Shown here: one piece after another, positions 44,679 through 54,443 of the stretch
Position numbering within the stretch: position 1 is the stretch's first letter
Layout of the letters: each line of letters opens with the position of its first letter
NCBI RefSeq assembly: GCF_004791165.1
Contig: NZ_SRUZ01000002.1
Coordinates: forward strand, 186,001 to 250,000
Reading direction: 5' to 3'
Length of the DNA stretch: 64,000 nt
Origin: Mesorhizobium sp. M8A.F.Ca.ET.218.01.1.1
Lineage (GTDB): Bacteria; Pseudomonadota; Alphaproteobacteria; Rhizobiales; Rhizobiaceae
Program-made: the position numbers and the translations under genes
Notes under the pieces: generated by a model
The model's database searches: none
Told to the model about the DNA's origin: nothing
What the model saw: the letters and a program-made list of their open reading frames with translations, nothing else

Positions 44679-44794
44679 GGGGAGGGACTGGTCTGGAGGG
44701 AAAGCGATCAACGCCTGAATAGCCCAGAATCGCGTGCCCGGCGACCGCAAATATGGGCTGGCCGCGACAAGCCTGGCCGACGGGCTTCGAATAG

Positions 44795-45523
44795 CTATCG
44801 GCGCGCCGAAACCAGCAGGAACATCGGCCGCTCGAGCTCTTCCGCAAGACCCGGCATGGCCGCGATCTGCGCGTCCGTCGGACGGAATTCCTCGACATGC
44901 TCGATCGTGAAACCCGTCCCGATCAGCGTGTTGAGCGTGGTGCCGATGGTGCGGTGATGTTTTACCACGCCCTTGGCCAACCAGTCGGTCTTGCGCGGCC
45001 CTTCCACCAGATACCGGTCGACAGGCCAGGTCTTTTTCCCCTCGCCATCGATCGACCAGCCGGGATTGGTCGGCGCCATGTAGATCGGATGCTCCGTCGA
45101 GAAGACAAAATGGCCGCCTGGCGACAGGGCCTGATGCACGGTCCCGAACAGGCGCTCGACATCCTCGACATAGTGCAAGGCGAGCGAACTGTAGGCGAGG
45201 TCGAAGCTGGCCCGCGGCAGGCTGAGCTGGTCGAGGTCGGCTCTCTCATAGGTGATGCCCGTGTCCGGGCCGGCAGCTCTGGCCCGGGCAAGCATCTTCT
45301 CCGACAGGTCCAGCCCAAGGACATCGCGCGCGCCTTGCCCGTGCGCCCAGCGGCAAAACCAGCCAAAGCCGCAGCCGAGGTCGACGATCCTCAGGCCTGT
45401 GACATCAGGCAGCATCGCGCGCAGCGCCGGCCACTCGGCGGCACCGTCCAGGCCTTCGACCGAGCGGCCAAGCTGGCTGTAACCCGCGAAGAATTCCGGT
45501 TGATCGTAAATGTTCTGCGCCAT
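44795..45523 (-). CDS. class I SAM-dependent methyltransferase
   Basis: 242 residues. The SAM-binding motif I VDLGCGFGWFCRWA lies near 46-59, the acidic motif LGLDLSEKML near 69-78, and motif IV DLAYSSLALHYVED near 106-119. This is the UbiE/Methyltransf_11 type. The start MAQNIYDQPEFF at 45523 was chosen because the longer frame reads into the Lrp gene. The substrate is not evident. Confidence 0.87.
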   Translation of the reverse strand: MAQNIYDQPEFFAGYSQLGRSVEGLDGAAEWPALRAMLPDVTGLRIVDLGCGFGWFCRWAHGQGARDVLGLDLSEKMLARARAAGPDTGITYERADLDQLSLPRASFDLAYSSLALHYVEDVERLFGTVHQALSPGGHFVFSTEHPIYMAPTNPGWSIDGEGKKTWPVDRYLVEGPRKTDWLAKGVVKHHRTIGTTLNTLIGTGFTIEHVEEFRPTDAQIAAMPGLAEELERPMFLLVSARR

Positions 45524-45614
45524 GTTTTTCTCGCTCTTCAGACAGCCATCTGGCGGAAGGCTGACATTTGGTGGACTGGCCGCGCCTTTCCACCATGGCC
45601 TCGGGGTGTCAAGC

Positions 45615-46067
45615 CTATGAGCCCGACGGCAACCCCAGTGGCGGCGGCCGCCGCCGGATCGGCTGTGCCTTGATGATGGCGGTGCTGGTCTCGGCCTTGT
45701 CGGCGATCCGGTCGAGAATGCCGTCGAGGTCGCCGATCGAGCGCACGAACAGCCGGGCGACGAAACAGTCATCTCCCGTCACCTTGTCGCATTCGCCAAA
45801 CTCTTCAATCTCCTCGATCAGTTTCTGGACGATGTGCAGCTTGCCCGGCAAAGGTTTGATCCGCACGATCGCCTGCAGCGTATAGCCGAGCGCCAGCGGA
45901 TCGATCTCGACGGTGAACGCCCGGATGACGCCGCGTTCCTCGAGCCGCCGCAGCCGCTCCGAAACGCTCGGCGACGAAAGCCCGACCCGGGCCGCCAGAT
46001 CCTTCAGCGAGGTCCGCGCATCCCTGACCAGGATTTCGAGGAGATTTCGGTCGAGATCGTCCAGCAT
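45615..46067 (-). CDS. Lrp/AsnC family transcriptional regulator
   Basis: 150 residues. The N-terminal helix-turn-helix (DLDRNLLEILVRDARTSLKDLAARVGLS) precedes a RAM ligand-binding domain with YTLQAIVRIKP and GDDCFVARLFVRS. Such regulators bind amino acids. It is divergent from an EamA exporter with a 17-bp perfect palindrome between them, so control of that exporter is likely. Confidence 0.93.
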   Translation of the reverse strand: MLDDLDRNLLEILVRDARTSLKDLAARVGLSSPSVSERLRRLEERGVIRAFTVEIDPLALGYTLQAIVRIKPLPGKLHIVQKLIEEIEEFGECDKVTGDDCFVARLFVRSIGDLDGILDRIADKAETSTAIIKAQPIRRRPPPLGLPSGS

Positions 46068-46094
46068 TTCTTTTTCTCGCAGATTCGAGCGGCT

Positions 46095-46111
46095 GCCTAA
46101 TATAATTAGGC
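46095..46111. promoter_or_regulatory. putative Lrp operator
   Basis: GCCTAATATAATTAGGC is a perfect palindrome with a 3-bp centre, between the divergent lrp-type gene and the exporter. AT-rich centred palindromes suit Lrp/AsnC proteins. Confidence 0.6.
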
Positions 46112-46197
46112 CACCTCCTCATATAGCCTTCCCGAGGAGATGGAAAGCCTCGGCGTCGCATGAGATTATGCTGGCTCAACGGGTTCAGAGGCTTATC

Positions 46198-47211
46198 ATG
46201 AACGATACTGTACGTGGCACGGTCGAAATGTCGGCCGCAATGGCGATCCTGGGAACGATCGGATGGTTCGTCATCATGTCCGGCCAGCCGATCATGGATG
46301 TAGTGTTCTGGCGCTGCGCGTTCGGCGCGCTGACGCTGCTCATCATCTGCGCTTCGCTTGGATTGTTGCGCAACAGGCTGTCGTTGCGCATCGTCGGCCT
46401 CGCAGCACTTGGGGGCGCGGCGATCGTCATCAACTGGCTGCTCCTGTTTAGCGCATTCTCACGCGCCTCCATCTCGATCGCCACCGCGGTCTACAACACG
46501 CAACCCTTCATGCTGGTCGGCTTCGGCGCGCTGTTGTTCGCCGAGCGGCTGACATTGACCAAGCTGACCTGGCTGGCAATCGCCTTCGCCGGCATGGTGC
46601 TGATCGTCGGGGCCGCCCCAGACGCCGGCGATGTCGGCACGAACTATTTCGCCGGCATCCTGATGGCCCTGGCCGCCGCCTTTTTCTGGGCTGTCGCGGC
46701 CATCGTCACCAAGAAGCTCAAGGGCACGCCGCCGCATCTGATCGCGCTCATCCAGGTCTGCGTCGGCGTCGTCATGCTGGCGCCCTTCGCCAATCTCTCG
46801 CATCTTCCCGCCGACCCATGGAGCTGGGCCATGCTGGCAACGCTCGGCATCGTCCACACCGGCGTGATGTACATCCTGATGTACGGCGCCATCCAGAAGC
46901 TGCCGACGCATCTGCAGGGGTCGCTGTCCTTCATCTATCCGGTCGTTGCCATCCTGGTCGATGTCATCGCTTTCGGCCATCGGCTGCATCTTAGCCAGGT
47001 CGTCGGCGCCGCCGCCATCCTGATCGCAGCCGCCGGCATGAACCTCGGCTGGACATTGTGGAATCGAGACCGTCCGCCGCGAGCCCGCAGCCGATCAAGT
47101 AAGGCGGCACGCCGGCTACCCGGCGGTCAAAAAATCCGATCCTGGCTGTCCGCCTGTTCAAAGCGGGCAGTTTGCTCTATGCCGCAATCCAACCATCTTC
47201 GCCCGGCATAG
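46198..47211 (+). CDS. EamA/DMT-family transporter, probable amino acid exporter
   Basis: 337 residues with ten helices in two EamA repeats (VEMSAAMAILGTIGWFVIMSG and FAGILMALAAAFFWAVAAIVTKK). The C-terminal 40 residues are basic and hydrophilic. AGAGG lies 7 bases before the ATG at 46198; an in-frame ATG at 46168 is possible. Divergence from an Lrp-type regulator suggests amino acid efflux, an inference from context. Confidence 0.88.
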   Translation: MNDTVRGTVEMSAAMAILGTIGWFVIMSGQPIMDVVFWRCAFGALTLLIICASLGLLRNRLSLRIVGLAALGGAAIVINWLLLFSAFSRASISIATAVYNTQPFMLVGFGALLFAERLTLTKLTWLAIAFAGMVLIVGAAPDAGDVGTNYFAGILMALAAAFFWAVAAIVTKKLKGTPPHLIALIQVCVGVVMLAPFANLSHLPADPWSWAMLATLGIVHTGVMYILMYGAIQKLPTHLQGSLSFIYPVVAILVDVIAFGHRLHLSQVVGAAAILIAAAGMNLGWTLWNRDRPPRARSRSSKAARRLPGGQKIRSWLSACSKRAVCSMPQSNHLRPA

Positions 47212-47234
47212 GCGAAACCCGGGATCGAAGAACC

Positions 47235-47882
47235 ATGAATGACGCCACGCCTCCCAACCGCTGCCGCATCGTACTGATCGCGCCACCCGGCGTGCCGGCC
47301 GCCCGCATCGCGGCCGCGTTCGACGGCGGCGACATCGCCTCGCTGATCCTGCCCGAGAACGGCATGGACGAGGCCTCCTTCCAGGCCTTTGCCGAACAGG
47401 TCGTGCCGGCCGCGCAGGCCGCGGGCGTGGCGGTCATCATTGCTGGCGACACCCGCATCGCCGGCCGGGTCCAGGCCGACGGCATCCATGTCGAGGTCTC
47501 CAAGGCCGAACTCGCCGAGACGATCGAGCATTTCCAGGCGAAAATGATGGTCGGCACCGGCGGTGCCAAGACCCGCGACGACGCGCTGGAGCTCGGCGAA
47601 GCCAGGCCCGATTACATTTTCTTCGGCCGCTTCGGCTACGACAACAAGCCTGAGCCGCATCCGCGCAACCTGTCATTGGGGCAATGGTGGGCGCAGATGA
47701 TCCAGATTCCTTGCATCGTCGAGGCCGGTTCCGATCTTGCCTCCGTCGAAACGGTGGCCGCCACCGGCGCCGAATTCGTCGCGCTGTCGAGCGCCGTGTT
47801 CGCCGACGGCGTCGATCCGAAGGTGGCGATCGCCCGGGCCAATGCCCTGCTCGACGACACAGCGCCGCGCTTCGAGGATTGA
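47235..47882 (+). CDS. thiE: thiamine phosphate synthase (ThiE/TenI family)
   Basis: 215-residue TIM-barrel protein. Motifs include GRVQADGIHV (phosphate/pyrimidine region), VGTGGAKTRDDALELGEARPDYIFFG, and IVEAGSDLASVETVAATGAEFVAL, matching the TMP-synthase fold. ThiE joins the pyrimidine and thiazole units. No riboswitch precedes it and it is 42 kb from thiBPQ. Some catalytic positions differ from model ThiE, so a TenI-like role is possible. A Sel1 gene follows after 1 bp. Confidence 0.75.
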   Translation: MNDATPPNRCRIVLIAPPGVPAARIAAAFDGGDIASLILPENGMDEASFQAFAEQVVPAAQAAGVAVIIAGDTRIAGRVQADGIHVEVSKAELAETIEHFQAKMMVGTGGAKTRDDALELGEARPDYIFFGRFGYDNKPEPHPRNLSLGQWWAQMIQIPCIVEAGSDLASVETVAATGAEFVALSSAVFADGVDPKVAIARANALLDDTAPRFED

Positions 47883-47883
47883 C

Positions 47884-48924
47884 GTGTCCCTGGCAAGGCT
47901 TTCCCTTCAGGCCCTGCTTGCGGCGGTGATGATCCAGGCCGCCGCCGCCGAAACTATACCCTTGCCGCAGCGCAAGCCTGAAACCGGCATGCACACCGAC
48001 AAGCCGATCGAAAACCAGCTGCCGCAGCCAGCCACCACGGCGGAGCCCGCACCGCTGCCCTCGGTCGACAGCGTCAATCCCGACCGCTTCGGCGCCAAGC
48101 CGGCGGACGCCGCCTATGGCGCGTTCCAGCGCGGGCTTTACAAGACCGCCTATAATCTGGCCCTGGTCCGTGCGCAGAACGGCGACCCGGCGGCGCAGAC
48201 GCTGGTGGCCGAGATCCTGTCGCGTGGGTTGGGTGTGCCGATGAACTCCGCCGAGGCCGCCAAATGGTACGCGCTTGCCGCCGAGCAGGGCGTGCCGGAA
48301 TCGCAGTTCCAATATGCGCTGATGCTGCTCGACGGCCGTTACGTCAAGAAGGACGCGAAGGGAGCCTATGCCCTAATGCAGGCCGCCGCCGAAGCCGGCA
48401 ACCAGCTGGCGCAATTCAATTTCGCGCAGATGCTGGTCCAGCAGGATCCCGGCGACGCCGGCCTGGCCAAGGCGGTTTCCTACTATGAGCGCGCTGCCGC
48501 GACCGGTCTCGCCGACGCGCAATACGCCATGTCGCAGATCTATGCCAACGGCGTCGGCGGCAAGCCGCGCGACGATGCACAGGCACGGCGGCTGCTGGCG
48601 CAGGCCGCCCGTCAGAACTACGACACCGCGCAGATCGATCTCGCCGCCTGGATGATCGAGGGCCGCGGCGGCGCGCGCGACCTGAAATCGGCTTTCGGCT
48701 GGACGAAACAGGCCGCCGAAGGCGGCAATGTCGCGGCCCAGAACCGCCTGGCAAAACTCTATATGCAAGGCATCGGCACCGATCCGGACCTGGTGCTCGC
48801 CGGCGCCTGGTATATCGTTGCCCGCCGCGCCGGCCTCATCGATCAGGAGATGGACGATTTCCTGCAAGGGCTGAGCGATGACCAGACCAAGCAGGCCCTG
48901 CAGAAGGCGAACCGCCTGCCCTGA
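47884..48924 (+). CDS. secreted Sel1-repeat protein
   Basis: 346 residues from a GTG start 1 bp after thiE. Signal peptide 1-22 (ending AAAA). A Pro-rich linker leads to about six Sel1/TPR-like repeats (AAKWYALAAEQGVPESQFQYALM, AVSYYERAAATGLADAQYAMSQIY, and so on), forming an alpha-solenoid. Periplasmic Sel1 proteins act as scaffolds in envelope or exopolysaccharide processes; the partner is unknown. The tight spacing implies co-expression with thiE, possibly without functional link. Confidence 0.87.
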   Translation: MSLARLSLQALLAAVMIQAAAAETIPLPQRKPETGMHTDKPIENQLPQPATTAEPAPLPSVDSVNPDRFGAKPADAAYGAFQRGLYKTAYNLALVRAQNGDPAAQTLVAEILSRGLGVPMNSAEAAKWYALAAEQGVPESQFQYALMLLDGRYVKKDAKGAYALMQAAAEAGNQLAQFNFAQMLVQQDPGDAGLAKAVSYYERAAATGLADAQYAMSQIYANGVGGKPRDDAQARRLLAQAARQNYDTAQIDLAAWMIEGRGGARDLKSAFGWTKQAAEGGNVAAQNRLAKLYMQGIGTDPDLVLAGAWYIVARRAGLIDQEMDDFLQGLSDDQTKQALQKANRLP

Positions 48925-48937
48925 GGACAGCGCGCGC

Positions 48938-49954
48938 TCATTGCATGTGATCCAGGACGACTTTGCCGAAGGGCGAGCCGCGTTCGAGATGGCGGAAGGC
49001 GCCGGCTGCCTCCCGCCACGGCAAGACCTTGTCGATCACCGGCCTCAACCGGTTGACGGCGAGGGCCCGGTTCATCGCCTCGAAGGATTCGCGTGAACCG
49101 ACCGGAATTCCGCGTGCCCGGACCTGGCGGCGAAAGATGTCGAGCGGATTGATTGCACCCTCGCTGCCACCGAGATAGCCGATCACATTGATCTGGGCAC
49201 CGCGCGCCGAAGCCCTCAGCGACTGGGCGAAGCTTTGCGGGCCGCCGACTTCGATGATGTGATCGGCGCCACGCCCACCGGTGAGCGCCAGCACGGCCGA
49301 CGCCCAATCCGGGTCGCTGCGATAGTTGATGCCGTCATGGGCGCCAAGCGCCTTTGCGCGTGTGAGCTTGTCGTCGCTGCTCGACGTGACGATGACGTGT
49401 GCCCCGGCGGCAGCCGCAAACTGCACTGCAAACAGCGAGACGCTGCCTGTGCCCAGGCTCAACACCGTCTCGCCGGGCTTCAACCGGCCTTCGGTGAACA
49501 GCGCATGCCAGGCCGCCACGGCGGCGCAAGGCAGCGTCGCGGCTTCGACATCGCTCAGGTGCTCCGGCGCAAGGACGGCCGCCTGTTCATCCAGCCTGGC
49601 GAACTCGCTGAGCAACCCGTCGATCGGGCCGCCCCGTTGATAGGAGGGCTCAGCCATGGCGAAACTGCCGCCGACCCAACGCTGCCAGAATGTGGCGCAG
49701 ACACGATCGCCGACCTTGAAGCGGGTCACTTCGGCGCCAACCGCAACCACTTCGCCGACGCCATCCGAAAGCGGCACCAACGGCAGCGCAAAGGCAGTGT
49801 GGTAAATGCCACGGGCGATTTCCACATCGCGGTAGTTCAGCGCGGTTGCCCTGACCCTGATGATCATCTCCTGGCGCCCGGGTTCCGGCATTGGCCGCTC
49901 GACCAGTCTGAGGTTGTCGAAGCCGCCCGGGTGCTGCAGTTCGATGGCCTTCAT
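48938..49954 (-). CDS. zinc-dependent-type alcohol dehydrogenase / quinone oxidoreductase (MDR family)
   Basis: 338 residues. GroES-like N-domain (MKAIELQHPGGFDNLRLVERP) and a Rossmann domain with LSLGTGSVSLFAVQFAAAAGAHVI. The structural-zinc Cys cluster is absent, as in the quinone-reductase-like branch. AAGGAAAG precedes the start at 49954. It is divergent from a LysR gene with a palindrome between them. Cofactor is NAD(P)H; substrate unknown. Confidence 0.87.
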   Translation of the reverse strand: MKAIELQHPGGFDNLRLVERPMPEPGRQEMIIRVRATALNYRDVEIARGIYHTAFALPLVPLSDGVGEVVAVGAEVTRFKVGDRVCATFWQRWVGGSFAMAEPSYQRGGPIDGLLSEFARLDEQAAVLAPEHLSDVEAATLPCAAVAAWHALFTEGRLKPGETVLSLGTGSVSLFAVQFAAAAGAHVIVTSSSDDKLTRAKALGAHDGINYRSDPDWASAVLALTGGRGADHIIEVGGPQSFAQSLRASARGAQINVIGYLGGSEGAINPLDIFRRQVRARGIPVGSRESFEAMNRALAVNRLRPVIDKVLPWREAAGAFRHLERGSPFGKVVLDHMQ

Positions 49955-50020
49955 TGTCTTTCCTTTCCGTCTGGAGCTCATGGAAAGGAAAATCGCTTGC
50001 CTTGGTCCTGATTTCAAATT

Positions 50021-50042
50021 CATAATAATCAGGATGATTATG
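50021..50042. promoter_or_regulatory. imperfect palindrome, putative LysR operator
   Basis: The arms CATAATAATC and GATGATTATG are separated by AG and mismatched at one position. The site lies 12 bp before the LysR gene and 67 bp before the dehydrogenase. Confidence 0.5.
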
Positions 50043-50053
50043 CATTTGGAGCA

Positions 50054-50932
50054 ATGTTGGAGATGCTGGAGGAATTACGCACGCTCGTCCTGTTCGCCGA
50101 GGAGGGCTCGATCCAGAGCGTGGCCCGCCGCCTGCCTCTGACGCAGCCTGCCGTCACGCGTCAGATGCAGCGACTGGAGGATATGCTCGGGACGACGCTT
50201 CTCGATCGCCGGCAGAAGCCGCCGCGCCTGACCACGGCGGGACTGGAGGTCTTGGAGCGCGCGAAAGACATACTGGCTTCGGTCGAGGCTCTGAAAGCCT
50301 TCGCCGCCGACACCGAGCCGCAAGGCGTGCTGCGTGTCGGCCTGGCACATGGCCTGTCCGACGCGGGCGTTGCGGGCGGTATAGCCAGCGCGGCTGGGGC
50401 GTTTCCAAAAATATCCTTGCGGCTCAAGACCGGCTGGAGCGCGGAACTGATCGAGCAGTTCGAACGCGGCCAACTCGACATGGCGATCGTTCTGCGATCC
50501 GCCGATCATCAAGGCCCGGACGCGCTTGGCACGGAACGCCTCGCCATCATAGCGCCGGCTGGCACCACCAAACCCCGTCTCACGGACGCCGCCTGGGCTT
50601 CCAGGCCCTGGGTGCTTAGTCCCGAGCCTTGCGACGCGCGTCAGAGGCTCCTGGCCATTTTGGGCGGCGAACGGCATCGGCTCGTTATAGCGGCGGAAAT
50701 TCAGGACCCGGCGATGCAGATGGAATGGGTACGTCGGGGACACGGCCTCGGCCTCATGCCGTCGCGGCTCGCCGCGCGCGGACTTCCCGACGACCTCGCG
50801 CTTGTCGATACCGGAGATCTCGATCTTTCATTGCAGGTGGTGGCCCTGCGCTCTCCGCACCTCAACCGCCTTGCAAAGGCCGCGCAGGCCATTGAAAAGA
50901 CCGTCGGCGATGTCCTGGAGGTCGAGACCTGA
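50054..50932 (+). CDS. LysR-family transcriptional regulator
   Basis: 292 residues. The winged helix-turn-helix ([28 protein letters not shown]) is followed by a periplasmic-binding-protein-like effector domain ([14 protein letters not shown]...). It probably controls the divergent dehydrogenase and itself. The ATG at 50054 is close behind GGAG, so 50063 is a possible alternative start. Confidence 0.92.
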   Translation: MLEMLEELRTLVLFAEEGSIQSVARRLPLTQPAVTRQMQRLEDMLGTTLLDRRQKPPRLTTAGLEVLERAKDILASVEALKAFAADTEPQGVLRVGLAHGLSDAGVAGGIASAAGAFPKISLRLKTGWSAELIEQFERGQLDMAIVLRSADHQGPDALGTERLAIIAPAGTTKPRLTDAAWASRPWVLSPEPCDARQRLLAILGGERHRLVIAAEIQDPAMQMEWVRRGHGLGLMPSRLAARGLPDDLALVDTGDLDLSLQVVALRSPHLNRLAKAAQAIEKTVGDVLEVET

Positions 50933-51072
50933 CGCCGGCTTGCCGGCCGGAGCCGATCCGCCCTCCCTTGCCTCTCCGGGCGATTTGTGGTCTTGGAGCC
51001 TTAAATCGCTTGTCACGGCGAACATCCCATACCAACGGCCTGGCCGTTGGCAGCATCCCGGATCCCATCATC

Positions 51073-51639
51073 ATGGCCAAGATCAATGGCAACGAAATCC
51101 GTCCCGGCTATGTCATCGAACACGATGGCGGCCTCTGGGTGGCGGTCAGGACCAACACCGTCAAGCCCGGCAAGGGCGGCGCATACAACCAGGTCGAACT
51201 GAAGAACCTCATCAACGGCACCAAGCTCAACGAGCGCTTCCGTTCGGCCGAGACGGTCGAGCAGATCCGGCTCGACCTGAAGGATTTTTCCTTTCTCTAC
51301 GAGCAGGAAGACGCGCTGGTGTTCATGGACACCCAAAGCTACGAGCAGCTCGAACTGAACAAGGATTTCGTCGGCGACCGCGCCGCGTTCCTGCAGGACG
51401 GCATGATGGTGACGGTTCAGCTCTACGAGGAACGGCCGATCGGCATTTCGCTGCCCGACTATGTGACGCTGACCATCACCGAGGCGGATCCCGTGGTGAA
51501 GGGCCAGACCGCAGCGTCCTCCTACAAGCCGGCGGTGCTGGAAAACGGCATTCGCGTGCTGGTGCCGCCCTTCATCGGCGCCGGCGAACGCATCATCGTC
51601 GACACCAACGAAATCACTTACGTGCGCCGCGCCGACTGA
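51073..51639 (+). CDS. efp: elongation factor P
   Basis: 188 residues, family length. The KOW-like domain I carries [13 protein letters not shown], whose central Lys is the site modified by EpmA/EpmB-type enzymes in bacteria that have them. Domains II and III end with [23 protein letters not shown]. It relieves ribosome stalling at proline runs, relevant to the many Pro-rich proteins here. The start at 51073 opens the family N-terminus. A dispersed repeat starts at its stop codon. Confidence 0.95.
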   Translation: MAKINGNEIRPGYVIEHDGGLWVAVRTNTVKPGKGGAYNQVELKNLINGTKLNERFRSAETVEQIRLDLKDFSFLYEQEDALVFMDTQSYEQLELNKDFVGDRAAFLQDGMMVTVQLYEERPIGISLPDYVTLTITEADPVVKGQTAASSYKPAVLENGIRVLVPPFIGAGERIIVDTNEITYVRRAD

Positions 51640-51687
51640 TGCGTGCCGCCCAGAAGTGGCCCCGGATTTGGGTCACCGGCATGCATC
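51639..51687. repeat. dispersed hairpin repeat, copy D
   Basis: ATGCGTGCCGCCCAGAAGTG, GCCCCGG, ATTTGGGTCACCGGCATGCAT: the same block order as copy A, with compensating changes keeping GCCG/CGGC pairing. It lies between efp and suhB. Confidence 0.65.
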
Positions 51688-51725
51688 GAGACAGAGTTTA
51701 AAGCGCCGCACCAGGAAGAAGCACT

Positions 51726-52526
51726 ATGGCACGCTCAGCCCTCCTCAACGTCATGGTCCAGGCCGCAATGAAGGCCGGCCGCTCGCTGTCGCGCGACTTC
51801 GGCGAGGTCCAGAACCTGCAGGTCTCGATGAAGGGGCCCGGCGACTATGTCAGCCAGGCCGACCGCAAGGCCGAGGACATCGTCTTTGCCGAATTGTCGA
51901 AGGCACGCCCTGGCTACGGCTTTCTGATGGAAGAACGCGGCGCGGTCGCCGGCGATGACAGCCAGCACCGCTGGATCGTCGATCCGCTCGACGGCACCAC
52001 CAATTTCCTCCACGGCATTCCGCTTTTCGCAGTCTCCATCGCGCTCGAGCGCCAGGGCCAGATCGTTGCCGGCGTCATCTACAATCCTGCCATGGACGAG
52101 CTCTACACCACCGAGCGCGGCGGCGGCGCCTTCATGAATGATCGCCGCCTGCGCGTCGCCGGCCGCACGAAGCTTGTCGACACGGTGATCGGCTGCGGCG
52201 TGCCGCATCTCGGCCGCGGCCACCACGGCAATTTCCTGGTCGAGCTGCGCAACGTCATGGCCGAGGTCTCCGGCGTCCGCCGCATGGGCTCCGCCTCGCT
52301 CGATCTGGCCTATGTCGCCGCCGGGCGCATGGACGGGTTCTGGGAAGTGGGCCTGTCGGCCTGGGACATCGCCGCCGGCCTGCTCTTGATCCGCGAAGCG
52401 GGCGGCTTCGCCTCCGACATCGATGGCGGACAGGATATGCTCGACACCGGCACGGTCGTCGCCGGCAATGAGATCATCCAGCGCGCATTGCTGAAGACGG
52501 TGAAAAAGCCGCTCCCGCCGCGCTGA
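51726..52526 (+). CDS. suhB: inositol-1-monophosphatase family protein
   Basis: 266 residues. The metal and substrate motifs are the MEERG block, WIVDPLDGTTNFLHG and LSAWDIAAGLLLIREAGG, the IMPase signature set. Members dephosphorylate inositol phosphates; SuhB also acts in rRNA antitermination in enterics. Copy D of the dispersed repeat lies just upstream; GGAAGAAG precedes the ATG. Confidence 0.92.
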   Translation: MARSALLNVMVQAAMKAGRSLSRDFGEVQNLQVSMKGPGDYVSQADRKAEDIVFAELSKARPGYGFLMEERGAVAGDDSQHRWIVDPLDGTTNFLHGIPLFAVSIALERQGQIVAGVIYNPAMDELYTTERGGGAFMNDRRLRVAGRTKLVDTVIGCGVPHLGRGHHGNFLVELRNVMAEVSGVRRMGSASLDLAYVAAGRMDGFWEVGLSAWDIAAGLLLIREAGGFASDIDGGQDMLDTGTVVAGNEIIQRALLKTVKKPLPPR

Positions 52527-52609
52527 ACGGCCGCAGTCGCAAAACCGCAAACAAAGCTTGAAATACTGTCCGGCGGTTGCCCAGATAAAGGGTGACGCTA
52601 GGACGATAG

Positions 52610-53296
52610 ATGATCAACACGCCGTCACAGATCGAGATTCCGTTCATCGGACGCTGGCATTATTCGCGCGCCGAGATGATCGCCGACGGGATCGTCCATG
52701 CGGTGGGCATCGTGCTGGCGATCACGGCCGGCTCGGCGCTGCTGGCGCTCGCCGCCTTCCGGGTCGGGCCCGGCGAATACATCGCCGCCGTCTTCTATGT
52801 CGTCTCGCTGCTCACTGTTCTGTCGGTATCGTTGACCTACAATCTGTGGCCGGTGACCTCGCCCGCGAAGTGGATCTTGCGGCGTTTCGATCATGCCGCG
52901 ATCTATCTGTTGATCGCCGCCACCTACACACCCTTTCTCGCCCAGTTGGGAAACTCGCCGCTGGCGCGCTGGATGATCGTTCTGGTCTGGGCCGCGGCGG
53001 CAACGGGCATTGCCATCAAGGTGTTTTTCCCCGGCCGCTTCGACAGGCTGGCGATCGTCTTCTACCTTGCCATCGGCTGGAGCGGCGTCATCCTTGTCAA
53101 ACCGCTCGTCGAGACGCTGCCGACCACGTCGATCATGCTCATCGTCGCCGGCGGCGTCGTCTATTCCTGCGGCGTGATTTTCTTCGCCTGGAAGGCGCTG
53201 CGCTTCCACAACGCCCTGTGGCACGGCTTCGTCGTCACCGGCGCCGGTCTGCACCTGGCGGCCATGGTCGACTGCCTGGTCATCAACCGCCTTTGA
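52610..53296 (+). CDS. hemolysin III / PAQR-family membrane protein
   Basis: 228 residues with seven helices. Family motifs are SRAEMIADGIVHAVG near the start, the central RRFDHAAIYLLIAATYTPF, and C-terminal FHNALWHGFVV. Conserved Asp and His residues suggest metal-dependent lipid chemistry. Cytolysis is a historical label only. It stands between suhB and the MotA/MotB-like pair. Confidence 0.9.
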   Translation: MINTPSQIEIPFIGRWHYSRAEMIADGIVHAVGIVLAITAGSALLALAAFRVGPGEYIAAVFYVVSLLTVLSVSLTYNLWPVTSPAKWILRRFDHAAIYLLIAATYTPFLAQLGNSPLARWMIVLVWAAAATGIAIKVFFPGRFDRLAIVFYLAIGWSGVILVKPLVETLPTTSIMLIVAGGVVYSCGVIFFAWKALRFHNALWHGFVVTGAGLHLAAMVDCLVINRL

Positions 53297-53416
53297 GGCG
53301 CCGGCTCCTAAGGCTACCTGTGGCAATATTGCCAAGCACCATTCAATTTGGTCACAATTCCGTTTAGAGTCGCCACCTACGTGATCGGCGGCAGCGGCAT
53401 CGGAAACGGGGCACGG

Positions 53417-54442
53417 ATGGCTTTTCTCAGATCCTTCGGCATGGGCAGGCGCTCCGACGTACTGGTCTACGATCCACACAAATTGTCGAGTCCGCAGGTC
53501 TTCCTGCTCACCATGGTCATCTTCCTGGCCATCGTCGCCTTCATCGCCGCCATCTTGACCCGCCAGGTCACCACCGCTTTCGTCACCAATCCCGGCCTCA
53601 ATGGCCTCATCGTCGGCGTGCTCGTCGTCGGTATCCTGCTGGCCTTCACGCAGGTCGGCCGGCTGTTTCGCGAGGTGCGCTGGGTCAACTCCTTCCGCGC
53701 CGGCTCGGAGACGACGGAACCGGTGCTGCTGGCGCCGATGAAGGCGATGATCGGCCGCTCGTCGTCGATGGCCTTTTCGACCTCATCGATGCGCACAATG
53801 CTGGATTCCATCGCCACGCGCCTTGACGAAAGCCGCGACACCTCGCGCTACCTGGTCGGCCTGCTGGTGTTTCTCGGCCTGCTCGGCACTTTCTGGGGCC
53901 TGTTGAATACGATCGGCTCGATCCGCGAGACCATCGAGTCTCTCGATCCCGGCACCGGCGATGCCGCGGCGGTGCTCGATTCGCTGAAGCAGGGCCTGTC
54001 GGCGCCGCTGGCCGGCATGGGCACCGCCTTCTCGTCCTCGCTGTTCGGCCTCTCCGGCTCGCTCGTGCTCGGCTTCCTCGACCTGCAGGCCGGCCGCGCC
54101 CAGACGCGCTTCTACACCGAACTCGAAAACTGGCTGTCCTCGGTCACCGACCTGTCGTCCGACATCGTCGTCTCCGACGCGGCCAGGACCGAACCCTCCG
54201 ACGAAATCCGCCTGTTGTCGGAGCGGCTGCGCAGCATGCAGGAGAATGGCGGCGGCTCCAACCCGCGCGTCGCCACCGCCATGGCCAATCTCGCCGACGG
54301 CATTTCCGGCCTGGTCAAGAACATGCGTTCCGAGCAGCAGATCATGCGCGATTGGGTCGAGGCCCAGTCCGACGAGCAGAAGGCGATGCGCAACACGCTG
54401 GAAAAGATCGCCGACGCGCTGAAGAAGCCCGGGGTGCACTAG
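53417..54442 (+). CDS. MotA/TolQ/ExbB-type proton channel protein, non-flagellar
   Basis: 341 residues. Two N-terminal helices (about 29-53 and 64-84), then the conserved channel region with LVFLGLLGTFWGLLNTIGSI and GLSAPLAGMGTAFSSSLFGL, which line the ion path in MotA/TolQ proteins. The C-terminal 80 residues are charged and helical. The stop is 1 bp before the OmpA-domain partner. No flagellar genes are nearby. ZorA-like proteins share this fold but have much longer tails. Confidence 0.85.
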   Translation: MAFLRSFGMGRRSDVLVYDPHKLSSPQVFLLTMVIFLAIVAFIAAILTRQVTTAFVTNPGLNGLIVGVLVVGILLAFTQVGRLFREVRWVNSFRAGSETTEPVLLAPMKAMIGRSSSMAFSTSSMRTMLDSIATRLDESRDTSRYLVGLLVFLGLLGTFWGLLNTIGSIRETIESLDPGTGDAAAVLDSLKQGLSAPLAGMGTAFSSSLFGLSGSLVLGFLDLQAGRAQTRFYTELENWLSSVTDLSSDIVVSDAARTEPSDEIRLLSERLRSMQENGGGSNPRVATAMANLADGISGLVKNMRSEQQIMRDWVEAQSDEQKAMRNTLEKIADALKKPGVH

Positions 54443-54443
54443 C

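Noticed and set aside
51640-51725. suhB RNA motif upstream of suhB
   Set aside because: The gap is explained by repeat copy D; I do not see the known motif sequence.
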